From Saprospiraceae bacterium (GTDB lineage Bacteria > Bacteroidota > Bacteroidia > Chitinophagales > Saprospiraceae): 64,000 nucleotides of DNA. The stretch is from NCBI GenBank assembly GCA_019638385.1, contig JAHBTW010000007.1, positions 124,001 to 188,000 of the forward strand, given 5' to 3'. Made by a program: the position numbers and the translations under genes. The notes under the pieces are model-generated. The model did no database searches and was not told the origin of the DNA. It worked only from the letters and a program-made list of their open reading frames with translations. Positions within the stretch are counted from its first letter, which is position 1. The number at the start of each line of letters is the position of its first letter. Shown one piece after another: positions 44,058 to 52,154 of the stretch.

Positions 44058-44309
44058 ATGTGCCTTGCCATTCCCGGAAAAATAGCCTCCATCACGGAGC
44101 AATTGGACGAAACCTTCCGCATGGGTAAAGTCTCCTTTGGCGGCATTGTGAAGGATGTCAACCTCATGATGGTGCCCGAAGCTCAACCCGGAGATTATGT
44201 TCTGGTACATGTCGGCGTGGCCATTAGCACGGTGGATGAAGCGGAAGCGCATAAAACCTTCGAGTACCTGAAGCAGATCGGGGAGTTGGAGGACTTGGAG
44301 GAACAGTAG
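44058..44309 (+). CDS. hypC: HypC/HybG-family hydrogenase maturation chaperone
   Basis: 83 residues starting MCLAIPGKI, the invariant HypC start in which Cys2 binds the Fe(CN)2CO group during NiFe-hydrogenase assembly. GDYVLVHVGVAIS matches the OB-fold barrel. No hydrogenase or other hyp gene (A, B, D, E, F) lies in the window, so the partner genes must be elsewhere or this copy has another job. It lies 32 bases after rmuC on the same strand. Confidence 0.9.
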   Translation: MCLAIPGKIASITEQLDETFRMGKVSFGGIVKDVNLMMVPEAQPGDYVLVHVGVAISTVDEAEAHKTFEYLKQIGELEDLEEQ

Positions 44310-44408
44310 GCGGTATGCAGTAGGCGGTATGCAGTATGCAGTAACCGCCCACCGCCTACCGCCTACCGCCGACCCACCCCCGCTACTCTCTGCCCTATGC
44401 CCTATGCA
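44309..44408. repeat. Hairpin-forming GGCGGTATGCAGTA repeat
   Basis: The words TAGGCGGTATGCAG and GTATGCAGTA are followed by three copies of ACCGCCT, which pair with the GGCGGT words. CCCTATG then repeats twice. The tract spans the whole gap between hypC and the next gene and can form a strong hairpin, possibly a terminator for the upstream operon. Confidence 0.65.
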
Positions 44409-44428
44409 TAGAATTTAACCGTCAAAAT

Positions 44429-45148
44429 ATGCCCACTATTTCGGAACACATACGCGAAAGCATTGCTGCTGATGAGTTGGAAACTGCGTTGCAGCAGGCA
44501 TTGGAGTACCTCAAAGGGAAAGATGCTTTGCTGTACAACGAGTGTCTTCAGCACCGGGCGCGGCTCTCCGGCGCGGGGCGCGATTTTCGCATGGGCATCA
44601 TCCGGGTGGATGACAAAGACCTCGTCGTCAATCAAATTCGCTATGCGCTCACCAAAGTGGCCGGGCAAATCGAACAACAGCTTATTGTCGTGCCGGAGGT
44701 TCAACCTGTCTATTCGCCGCCACCCGCGCCCGCTCCGCAGATCGCATCCACCGTTGCACCGCCTGCTCCCGACGATGCGCCGGCGCACGACCTCATCAGC
44801 CGTTTTGTGAATCAGTTGCTTCACAATGATGTCGAATCTGCTGCCCGCGCCGTTATGCCGTTGTTGCACCGCAGTCTGTTGCGGCAGGGCGTCATACTGC
44901 CCGATTTCCGAAAAAACAACTTAGACGTCGCGCATGAGCGCATCCGGCTCTACCGCCTGCCGGTGGTGATTATTGACAAAAAGAGCACCAACCGTAACGC
45001 GATCGGCGTGTTGGCCGATAAAGAGCATGGGGCAGAATGGATGTATTCTATTGCCAAAATGCAGGATACCGGCGGGCTGCCGGCCTATATTCGGGTGTTT
45101 TTTCCACAAAACGGCGGAGAACCGCGCATTACGGGAATCAGCCTTTAA
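44429..45148 (+). CDS. Second EAD11-like protein with unknown C-terminal domain
   Basis: 239 residues. The first ~83 residues (ELETALQQALEYLKGK ... FRMGIIRVDDKDLVVNQIRY) have the same pattern as the EAD11-like domain at 40941. A proline-rich linker (about 90-120) leads to a compact domain from ~125 to the end (RLYRLPVVIIDKKSTNRNAIGVLADKEHG) that I do not recognise. No membrane helix. Like-with-like pairing of such adaptor domains suggests it could bind the TPR protein or an unlinked NTPase. Confidence 0.62.
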   Translation: MPTISEHIRESIAADELETALQQALEYLKGKDALLYNECLQHRARLSGAGRDFRMGIIRVDDKDLVVNQIRYALTKVAGQIEQQLIVVPEVQPVYSPPPAPAPQIASTVAPPAPDDAPAHDLISRFVNQLLHNDVESAARAVMPLLHRSLLRQGVILPDFRKNNLDVAHERIRLYRLPVVIIDKKSTNRNAIGVLADKEHGAEWMYSIAKMQDTGGLPAYIRVFFPQNGGEPRITGISL

Positions 45149-45160
45149 CAACAAAAACGC

Positions 45161-45532
45161 ATGTGCGCCCGACACTCGCCGCCGAAAATATGGAACGTTG
45201 AATTTCCGATCTGCCATCGGCGGCCCGATCGCTCTTTTTTCTTCCGGGGGCGGCAGTTTCCGGTTTGCGCGCGCTGTACGGGTATTGCGCTGGGCTTCTT
45301 CACCTTGCCGCTTTTTGCTTTCAAAATATGGAGCATCGGACTGGGATGGGCTTTGCTGTTGCACCTGCCCACCTATCTGGACGGGATGAGTCAGGCCACG
45401 GGCCGGCGCGAGAGCAACAACTGGCTTCGCTTGGCCACGGGCTTTTTGTGCGGCTTGGGCCAAATGGCAATTGTGGCCATAGTAGGCGACTTTATTGCGG
45501 AAAAATTTAATTTAGCGAATCTTTTTCACTAA
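45161..45532 (+). CDS. DUF2085 membrane protein
   Basis: 123 residues. The family motifs are clear: ICHRRPDRSFFFRGRQFPVC followed by ARCTGI, then YLDGMSQATGRRESNNWLRL, and two or three membrane helices. DUF2085 proteins are found in many bacteria without a known role; conserved histidine and cysteines suggest metal binding. It starts 12 bases after the EAD11-like gene and is followed 16 bases later by a zinc-ribbon gene. Confidence 0.88.
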   Translation: MCARHSPPKIWNVEFPICHRRPDRSFFFRGRQFPVCARCTGIALGFFTLPLFAFKIWSIGLGWALLLHLPTYLDGMSQATGRRESNNWLRLATGFLCGLGQMAIVAIVGDFIAEKFNLANLFH

Positions 45533-45548
45533 CCTAAATCTGTTGACC

Positions 45549-45929
45549 ATGTTTTGTCCTCATTGCGGTTCTTTGAATGCCGAAGACGCCACCTTCTGTA
45601 CCAATTGCGGCAAGCCCGTATCGGGCGCTGCACAGGCCCCGCAGCCAACACCCCCGCCCACCCCCGCCGGCGGCAGCCAATACGGCGGCACGTCCTACAA
45701 TGCTCCTCGCCCGCAGGGAAGCGACGAACCGCTCGAAATCTGGATGGGCGCCATTGCTTTTTGCTTCCCCATCGTGGGCGCCATTCTATACTTCGTATGG
45801 ATGAACGAAAAGCCGAAAAAAGCCAAGCAGATATGCATGGCGAGCGCCATCGGGTTCGGCCTCAGTGTGTTTTTTTATTTGATCATGTTCCTCATAGGCG
45901 CATCCGGCGGCGGCGGCTACTCGTATTAG
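45549..45929 (+). CDS. Zinc-ribbon membrane protein
   Basis: 126 residues from the ATG at 45549. A zinc ribbon CPHCGSLNAEDATFCTNCG occupies residues 3-21, followed by a proline/glycine linker and two membrane helices (about 62-82 and 95-117). The ribbon would sit in the cytoplasm next to the membrane. The function is unknown. The next gene ends in a very similar ribbon, so the two may work together. Confidence 0.75.
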   Translation: MFCPHCGSLNAEDATFCTNCGKPVSGAAQAPQPTPPPTPAGGSQYGGTSYNAPRPQGSDEPLEIWMGAIAFCFPIVGAILYFVWMNEKPKKAKQICMASAIGFGLSVFFYLIMFLIGASGGGGYSY

Positions 45930-45955
45930 CGCAGGAACATTGCTAACTTTTCGAT

Positions 45956-46873
45956 ATGACCAAACTTGAACGGCTCCATCCGGGGGAGTACCTGCACCCG
46001 TTTGACGCCAAAGCATTGCAGGCATTGCAGAGCACCAACGGTCTGAACACGCTCATCAAAAAGCTGTACGACTGGGGTTTGGAAAAGTATCTGCGGCAAC
46101 AGTATCTGGGCCAAAGCCTGAAACTGAGCGCTACCAATTTTCCCGATGTATGGGGCGTTTTTGAGACGGCCTGCGATACGCTCGACTTCAAAGAAAAACC
46201 GCAACTGTACGTCATGCGCGAGTTGGGCATGGAATGCTTTACTTGCGGGGTGACCAACACCATGATCATTCTCGGTACGGAGTGCATCGAGAAGCTCAGC
46301 GAGGAGGAATTGCTCTTTGCGCTGGGGCGCGAAATTGGGCACATACAGTGCCAGCACGTTTCGTACATGGAGGTAGGCGCCATGCTGCCGGTATTGGCCG
46401 ATGCGCTGTCGGCAGCCACGCTGGGCATGGGCGGACTCTTGTCGGCAGGCATTCAGTTGGCGCTGGTGGAATGGATTCAAACCGCCGAATACTCTGCTGA
46501 TCGCGCCGGGCTGCTGGCCTGTCAAAACATGGAAGTAGCTGCATCCGCATTGGTCAAAGTAGCCGGTTTGCCTCTCCAATACGACCCCGCCGTTATTCTT
46601 GATGATTTCAAAACCCAGGCTATAGAATTTGAAGGCATCAACCGCGCTACCTTCATGCGCTTCACCAAATACCTCACTCAATCGAAAGCATGGGAAGTAG
46701 CACGCGCCCAACAACTCTTCAAATGGGCCGAAAGCGGCGACTACAAAGCAGTGTTGGAGCGCAAAACCCAAGCCCCCGCTCCGCCGACCATCAACTTCTG
46801 CCCAAGCTGCGGATACAAACTCACGATGGCCGGCAAGTTTTGTCCCGGCTGCGGTGCAGTGCTGCCAATGTGA
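45956..46873 (+). CDS. M48-like metallopeptidase with altered zinc motif and zinc-ribbon tail
   Basis: 305 residues. The M48 core is recognisable: GREIGHIQCQH (about 124-134) where HExxH is expected, and AEYSADRAGLLA with the distal ligand region. The first histidine is arginine (codon CGC), so zinc binding is probably weakened. Residues ~282-300 form a zinc ribbon (CPSCGYKLTMAGKFCPGCG) resembling that of the preceding gene. It may be an inactive or specialised protease relative. It closes a co-directional series that began at recQ and converges on hflC. Confidence 0.75.
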   Translation: MTKLERLHPGEYLHPFDAKALQALQSTNGLNTLIKKLYDWGLEKYLRQQYLGQSLKLSATNFPDVWGVFETACDTLDFKEKPQLYVMRELGMECFTCGVTNTMIILGTECIEKLSEEELLFALGREIGHIQCQHVSYMEVGAMLPVLADALSAATLGMGGLLSAGIQLALVEWIQTAEYSADRAGLLACQNMEVAASALVKVAGLPLQYDPAVILDDFKTQAIEFEGINRATFMRFTKYLTQSKAWEVARAQQLFKWAESGDYKAVLERKTQAPAPPTINFCPSCGYKLTMAGKFCPGCGAVLPM

Positions 46874-46909
46874 GGTTTGCCTTGATGGGGTTTGTGTCGC
46901 GCCGCCGGA

Positions 46910-47848
46910 TCAATTCGGATTTTTAAGATACTTAAACAGATCGCTGTTGGTGGAAATCACGATGCTGGTTTTGTCGTCGAGCGATTTTTCCAATGTTTCC
47001 ATAGACTTCAAAAAGGAGTACAAGTCTCTGGCTTGCGGGCTGCGATTGTAGGCCGAGGCATAAATGGCCGTGGCTTCGGCATCGGCTTTACCGCGAATGA
47101 CCTCAGCCGTGCGGATGGCCTCCGACTGAATTTTAGCCAGGTCGCGCTCTTTGTTGCCTTCTATTTTGCGCGCCTCGCCCTGCCCTTCCGAACGAAACTG
47201 ATCGGCGATGCGGTTGCGCTCGCTCACCATGCGCTCATACACGCGGTTGCGCACTTCTTCCACATAGTTGAGGCGCTTGATGCGCACATCGAGGATACGG
47301 ATGCCGAGGTCGGAAGTACGTTGGTTGGCTTTTTTCAAAATCTGGGCTTCGATGACCTCCCGGCCCACGGAGATGTCTTCGAGTACCTCCATTTCTTCAA
47401 AAATCTCTTCCGATACTTCCGGTTTGCGGTTGGTGGAGCGCACCAGATCGAGCAAGTCGTGGCTGGCCACGGCGTTGCGGGTTTCGCCGTCGAGGATGTC
47501 GTCGAGGCGGGATTGCGCCGATTTTTCATCCCGGAGGCGGATGAAGAACTGGAGCGGATTGGCGATTTCCCAACGAGCGTATGTGTCCACAAAGATGAAT
47601 TTTTTGTCTTTCGTAGGCACCTGATTGGCGTCGCCGTCCCACTCCAAAAAGCGCTTATCGAAGAACTGCACTTTCTGAATAAAAGGCATTTTAAAGTTCA
47701 TGCCGGGGCTGGTGCGCGGTTGACCTACGGGCTTGCCGAATTGAGTGACGATGGCCTGCTGAGTTTCGTCCACAATAAAAAAGGAATCGAGCGAAACGAT
47801 CATGAGGATGAAGGCCAGTATGCCCAAGCCGATGGATGTATTTTTCAT
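46910..47848 (-). CDS. hflC: HflC, SPFH-domain membrane protein
   Basis: 312 residues. One N-terminal membrane helix (about 7-26), then the SPFH (band 7) domain and a coiled coil (~200-270) rich in A/E/R, ending before SMETLEKSLDDKTSIVISTN. With HflK it forms the cage around the FtsH protease in the inner membrane. It follows hflK after a 7-base gap on the same strand, the usual order. Confidence 0.92.
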   Translation of the reverse strand: MKNTSIGLGILAFILMIVSLDSFFIVDETQQAIVTQFGKPVGQPRTSPGMNFKMPFIQKVQFFDKRFLEWDGDANQVPTKDKKFIFVDTYARWEIANPLQFFIRLRDEKSAQSRLDDILDGETRNAVASHDLLDLVRSTNRKPEVSEEIFEEMEVLEDISVGREVIEAQILKKANQRTSDLGIRILDVRIKRLNYVEEVRNRVYERMVSERNRIADQFRSEGQGEARKIEGNKERDLAKIQSEAIRTAEVIRGKADAEATAIYASAYNRSPQARDLYSFLKSMETLEKSLDDKTSIVISTNSDLFKYLKNPN

Positions 47849-47855
47849 GGCTGTT

Positions 47856-48842
47856 TTAATTTTTAGGAAGTTGTTGGATGGATTGGCTTTGCAGGTTCAG
47901 TAGCGGCAGTACGCTGTTGCCGCGCTCATCCACGATGATTTTGTTGCCGAGGCGGGGCAGAATACGCTCCATGGTTTCCAAATAAATGCGTTTTTTGGTC
48001 ACATCCGGCGCTTTCATGTATTCATTGTATAGCGCCACGAAGCGGTCGGCCTCGCCTTTGGCGCCGTTTACGCGGGTGAGGGCGTAGGCTTCGGCGAGCT
48101 GGATGGTTTCCTCTGCTTCGCCCCGTGCGCGCGGCACTACGCGGTTGTATTCCGATTCTGCCTGGTTGATGAGGGTTTCGCGCTCCTGCTGCGCCTGGTT
48201 CACGGCGTTGAAAGAAGGTTTCACCGATTGAGGCGGGTTTACATCCTGTAGCACCACCTGGTCTATGCGGATACCGTTTTGGTAATCGTCGCACATTTTT
48301 TGCAAAATCACTTCCACGCTGGAGGCGACTTCCTGGCGGCCTACGGTCAGCACTTCGTTGACGGTGCGGTCGCCCACCACTTTTCGCATCACCGATTCCG
48401 ACATATCGCGGAGGGTTTTTTCGGCATTGCGCACCCGGAAAAGGTATTGGTAGGAATTGACGATGCGGTACTGCACCACCCATTCCACGTCGGCCATGTT
48501 GAGGTCGCCGCTGAGCATAGTGGACTCATCGGTGTAGCCGGCCTTGGAGTACTCGGGACGAACGCCGGGGCTGGCCGTGCGGAAGCCGAACTCGTGCTTG
48601 AGCTGCCGTTGCACCGGTATTTTGTACATTTTTTCCACCCCGAACGGGATGATGAAATTCAAACCCGGCTGCACGGTCCGGGTGTATTGGCCGAGGTTGA
48701 GCACTACGCCTTCTTCTTCCGGCCCGACGGTGCGAACGGAGGTGAGTACAACCGTCAACACCAATACAACGAGAACGACTCTTTTGAAATACTTTCTCAA
48801 AAAATTGCCGGCATCTCGCACTTGATCATTTACATCTGCCAT
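47856..48842 (-). CDS. hflK: HflK, SPFH-domain membrane protein
   Basis: 328 residues. A short charged N-terminus, a membrane helix (about 22-40), the SPFH domain starting VGPEEEGVVLNLGQYTRTVQ, and a long coiled coil (~190-290) match HflK; the glycine-rich N-terminus of proteobacterial HflK is missing, as is common outside that phylum. Partner of HflC in the FtsH control complex. A TATTTTTG box lies shortly upstream on the minus strand and may be its promoter. Confidence 0.92.
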   Translation of the reverse strand: MADVNDQVRDAGNFLRKYFKRVVLVVLVLTVVLTSVRTVGPEEEGVVLNLGQYTRTVQPGLNFIIPFGVEKMYKIPVQRQLKHEFGFRTASPGVRPEYSKAGYTDESTMLSGDLNMADVEWVVQYRIVNSYQYLFRVRNAEKTLRDMSESVMRKVVGDRTVNEVLTVGRQEVASSVEVILQKMCDDYQNGIRIDQVVLQDVNPPQSVKPSFNAVNQAQQERETLINQAESEYNRVVPRARGEAEETIQLAEAYALTRVNGAKGEADRFVALYNEYMKAPDVTKKRIYLETMERILPRLGNKIIVDERGNSVLPLLNLQSQSIQQLPKN

Positions 48843-49033
48843 GTTTTTCGGATTTTTTTGGTAATAATTTCCGGTGGGTGAAGATAGACAAAAATAGAGG
48901 CAACACTTTCCGCAAGGCTTATTTTTTTAGACGACCGGGTGGGTTTTGGGCTTTGAGCGGCTTAAAGACGCTGCTTTGCTGACTCCTCATTTGCCACGCT
49001 CGCACGGCTTCCGTCTCTTTCCTGGCTTTGCTA

Positions 49034-49041
49034 TATCTTTG
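49034..49041 (+). promoter_or_regulatory. -7 box upstream of the DUF5995 gene
   Basis: TATCTTTG matches TAnnTTTG and lies 23 bases before the ATG at 49065. No TTTG is found at the ideal -33 distance. Confidence 0.45.
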
Positions 49042-49064
49042 CTCCCTACCAACCATGCACCTGA

Positions 49065-49814
49065 ATGATGTCTGCCCAAACCATTGCCGAAGTAATCGCC
49101 CAACTCGAAGCCATCGTAGAGGAGGCAAGCGCCGCCGCCGACCCGCTCGGCCTTTTCGCCTTGTTGTATTTGGATGTAACCAAGGATGTGGCAGAAGGCA
49201 TTCGCCGGGGCCGCTTCGAAGACGGGCCGCGCATGGAGCGCTTGGATGTGATTTTTGCCAATCGCTATCTGGAAGCCTACCGGCAATATCGCCGAAACGA
49301 GCCTTGCTCCCAATGCTGGGAAACGGCTTTTGCAGCCGCGCAAAAACAAGACCTGCTCGTACTCCAGCACCTGCTCATGGGTATGAATGCGCACATCAAC
49401 CTCGATCTGGGCATTGCTGCTGCGGAGGCGGCAGAGGCAGTGAGCATCGCCGATTTAGAAGGCGATTTTATGGCCATCAACAAGCTGCTCACTGATAAAA
49501 TTGATGTGGTGCAGGATAGGTTGAGCGCCGTATCGCCGCTGCTGTTTTTGGTGGATTGGTTCGGAAAACGCAAAGACGAGCGGTTTGCCGAGTTCAGCTT
49601 AGTGCAGGCGCGCAACCACGCCTGGCGAACGGCGCAGCGCCTCTCCGGCACAGGACCGGCGCAACGGCCGGCAGCCATCGCCGAGTTGGACGGTTATGTG
49701 GCGGCGCTCAACCGGCTCATTACCCAACCGGGGCGGTTTGTCGGCGGCATGATGCGCGTCGTCAAACGGTTTGAAAAAAAAGATGTGCGGCGCATCCTGG
49801 AGGCGATGAAATGA
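49065..49814 (+). CDS. DUF5995-type helical protein
   Basis: 249 residues, almost entirely helical, no signal peptide. The block FANRYLEAYRQYRR, LQHLLMGMNAHINLDLGIA and RNHAWRTAQRL match the DUF5995 pattern, with conserved histidines that could bind a metal or haem. The function is unknown. Two adjacent ATG codons (49065, 49068) could both start it. It stands alone, converging on a minus-strand gene. Confidence 0.75.
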   Translation: MMSAQTIAEVIAQLEAIVEEASAAADPLGLFALLYLDVTKDVAEGIRRGRFEDGPRMERLDVIFANRYLEAYRQYRRNEPCSQCWETAFAAAQKQDLLVLQHLLMGMNAHINLDLGIAAAEAAEAVSIADLEGDFMAINKLLTDKIDVVQDRLSAVSPLLFLVDWFGKRKDERFAEFSLVQARNHAWRTAQRLSGTGPAQRPAAIAELDGYVAALNRLITQPGRFVGGMMRVVKRFEKKDVRRILEAMK

Positions 49815-49820
49815 GCCGTA

Positions 49821-50858
49821 TTACCGCGCCGTCACGAATGTTCGTTTCACAAACTTTTCATCCTGAATGATATCGAAAAAATCGCTAATGAACCGGACGA
49901 GCATTTTTTTCGAGCGTTCCTCCAGCAAGTTAAAATTGTGGCAACGCTGCATGACCTCTTCTTTTTTGGAAAGAAAATGCCGACGGGCCTCCATCGCTTC
50001 TTCCAGCGTCACGTTTACGCCCAAAAAATGCCGGTCTGTCACACTTTTAATCGGCAGCGCCTCATAAGGAACGGCATAACTCGTATTGATCAATCCCGAA
50101 TAATCAAAATCGTAGGCAATGGGCACAATACTCGTCTGCGGCGGCGTCATAATAAATTCGAGATTGTGGCGGTTGGGAACAGACCAATCGGTATTGGCAA
50201 TCATGTATTGAAAAAAACACATTTTTACATACGCATCCCGATCCAACACCCCAAACCCGACTACGCCCTGTTTCACTACTTTTGCTTTTAACCGGGCGGC
50301 CATTTCATCTTCGTATTCGAGCAAAAAAGCGTAGAGCGCTCCTCTCGCCTTTTCGTCCTGCACGGCATTTATTCTTACCAATTGGGTTCGCAGGGCTGCT
50401 GGACTGATGCACTCGTACAGTTGATAAATAAACCACTCTTTAACTATCCATTCCTCATCGCGGCTGCCGGTGCGGCATTGCAACACCATTTTCAGGTCGT
50501 TGTAATTGCTAAAGCCCAATGCGCCCAATTGCTTTTTGGGCAATTTCACTTTGAGCGGCGGGTAAAAACACACTTGCTTGCGCATGTTTCCCCTGGCTTT
50601 GATTTGTACATCCAAGGCAATGTTCCGGCCGTCTTCGTGCGTAAAGCCCAGTACCGCGCTCTGGTATTCCATGTCCATCTTTTTTCGGACGAGTTTGCTC
50701 CAATCAGTTTTCAATTCCAGTACAGGCATGGAATCCTGCTGAGCGTATAAAAAGTCGAAAAAAGAGGGGAGCGGCGCGGGTTCAGGCGTTTGCGCCTGTA
50801 CAAATGAAAACATGAACGGCCACAACAGGATGGCCAGAAAGTGTAGAATGGGTTTCAT
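49821..50858 (-). CDS. Exported CotH-kinase-like protein, unassigned
   Basis: 345 residues with a signal peptide ending VQAQ. The middle has RGNMRKQVCFYPPLKVKL and later MIANTDWSVPNRHNLEFI and PIAYDFDYSGLIN, which recall the CotH-kinase fold (RGxSRR ... NxDW ... YDxD). The pattern is degenerate, so the assignment is tentative. It should be periplasmic or surface-located. The ~160-base spacer upstream is a short-word repeat tract. Confidence 0.55.
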   Translation of the reverse strand: MKPILHFLAILLWPFMFSFVQAQTPEPAPLPSFFDFLYAQQDSMPVLELKTDWSKLVRKKMDMEYQSAVLGFTHEDGRNIALDVQIKARGNMRKQVCFYPPLKVKLPKKQLGALGFSNYNDLKMVLQCRTGSRDEEWIVKEWFIYQLYECISPAALRTQLVRINAVQDEKARGALYAFLLEYEDEMAARLKAKVVKQGVVGFGVLDRDAYVKMCFFQYMIANTDWSVPNRHNLEFIMTPPQTSIVPIAYDFDYSGLINTSYAVPYEALPIKSVTDRHFLGVNVTLEEAMEARRHFLSKKEEVMQRCHNFNLLEERSKKMLVRFISDFFDIIQDEKFVKRTFVTAR

Positions 50859-50894
50859 TGTATGTGGTTTTTGTTAAGCTATTTAGGTCTTTGT

Positions 50895-51013
50895 TGAGCT
50901 TCGAGCTTCAAGTCCCACGCAATTCATAGCCTTTCAGGAAAACTCGCAGCTCGACGCTCACAGCTCGAAGCTATCCAGAATACTCACAGCTCGAAGCTCA
51001 CAGCTCGAAGCTA
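50895..51013. repeat. AGCTCGAAGCT word-repeat tract
   Basis: Six or more copies of AGCTCGAAGCT and its variants, plus the related AGCTTCGAGCTT, fill the gap between two minus-strand genes. The words are partly self-complementary. This is the largest of the AGCT tracts in the window. Confidence 0.8.
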
Positions 51014-51021
51014 AAAAGAAC

Positions 51022-52119
51022 TTACCTCAGCACAACCCGCTCTCCGTTCAATTTACCGCGCAGGAGTTGTTTTTTGGTAATGAACAGCATTTCGCCGGTT
51101 TCGCCGGTTTTTATGCTCGAATCGGCGGCAATGATTTTCCGGCCGTACAGCGCCGTGATTTCCGGAAAAGACGTATGCCCCACCACGACGCGTTTGGCTT
51201 TAAGCCGGCTCAGCATGTAGCGCATGTCTTCTGCATCGTACTGCTCTGCGAAGAACCCCCGATACCACACCGGACCGAGTTCTGACGACAACAGCGAAGC
51301 GAGCGGATCGGCCGATATGTCTGCTTCCAAACGGTCTATTACCCGCTCCTGAAAGGCGGCATTGATTTCTGCCATAGAAAGTTTCATCTGCAATAGCTGA
51401 TCCGAAAATCCGGCATGTACAAACACAATGCCGTTGATGGAAATGACCACCGGTTTGGAGCGCAGCCAACGGCCGAGATAGGTGTCGGGGCCGAAGAGTT
51501 GGGGCAGCGAACGCCCCATGCGGGCCATGGTGTATCGGTACTTTTTGTGGATGTAACGCAAATCATTCTCCAATACCATCAACTCGTGATTGCCCCACAG
51601 GAAATGCACCATGCCGCCGGCCAGAGCGGCTTGTTTTTCCAATTTCAAAATCAGCCAGAAAATATCGGTCACCTGTTCGCCGCGATCAAACACATCGCCC
51701 AGAATCACCAGATGCCCGTTGCCGAAGGTCCAGTTTTGCTGTTCATCCATGATGTCGTGCGCGAGGAGCAATTGGCGCATAATACCGAGTTGGCCGTGCG
51801 GGTCGGCGATGACGGCAATTTGCGCCACGTCCTTAAAAGCCGAGACTGGCGACAGCTTGAAGGCGGCATCGTCGAAATCTATACAATCGGCATCGAATGT
51901 AGAGGACACCCCGGCGCCGAGGTTGAGCGACTTCCCTTTTTGGAGGCGCTCTTCGAGCAGTTCGCCATCGGCAATCCAGCGGGCAATGAGCGTATCCTGT
52001 TCCCAAAACAAATAAGGGCCGTCGAAAATGCCGGCGCCGGGAGCAGGCGTTTGTGCTGCTGCCGTGGTTGCTGCGATGAATGCAGCCAGAAAGTATCTGA
52101 AAAAGCCTGGTTTCTCCAT
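51022..52119 (-). CDS. Exported metallophosphoesterase
   Basis: 365 residues from the ATG at 52119, which is followed by a signal peptide (ends AAAQ). The metal sites of the calcineurin fold are in order: ADPHGQ, GDVFDRGEQV, WGNHELM, then VHAGFS and VGHTS. The layout is that of PPP-type Ser/Thr phosphatases such as the Shewanella-like group. Export suggests an extracellular or periplasmic phosphoester substrate. The upstream 13 codons of the open frame lack signal character. Confidence 0.85.
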   Translation of the reverse strand: MEKPGFFRYFLAAFIAATTAAAQTPAPGAGIFDGPYLFWEQDTLIARWIADGELLEERLQKGKSLNLGAGVSSTFDADCIDFDDAAFKLSPVSAFKDVAQIAVIADPHGQLGIMRQLLLAHDIMDEQQNWTFGNGHLVILGDVFDRGEQVTDIFWLILKLEKQAALAGGMVHFLWGNHELMVLENDLRYIHKKYRYTMARMGRSLPQLFGPDTYLGRWLRSKPVVISINGIVFVHAGFSDQLLQMKLSMAEINAAFQERVIDRLEADISADPLASLLSSELGPVWYRGFFAEQYDAEDMRYMLSRLKAKRVVVGHTSFPEITALYGRKIIAADSSIKTGETGEMLFITKKQLLRGKLNGERVVLR

Positions 52120-52154
52120 AGTGCTGAATACTTTTGGGATAAAGATAAATAATG

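Noticed and set aside
46892..47866. 324-codon plus-strand ORF opposite hflC
   Set aside because: Phenylalanine/histidine-rich shadow of a clear hflC gene.
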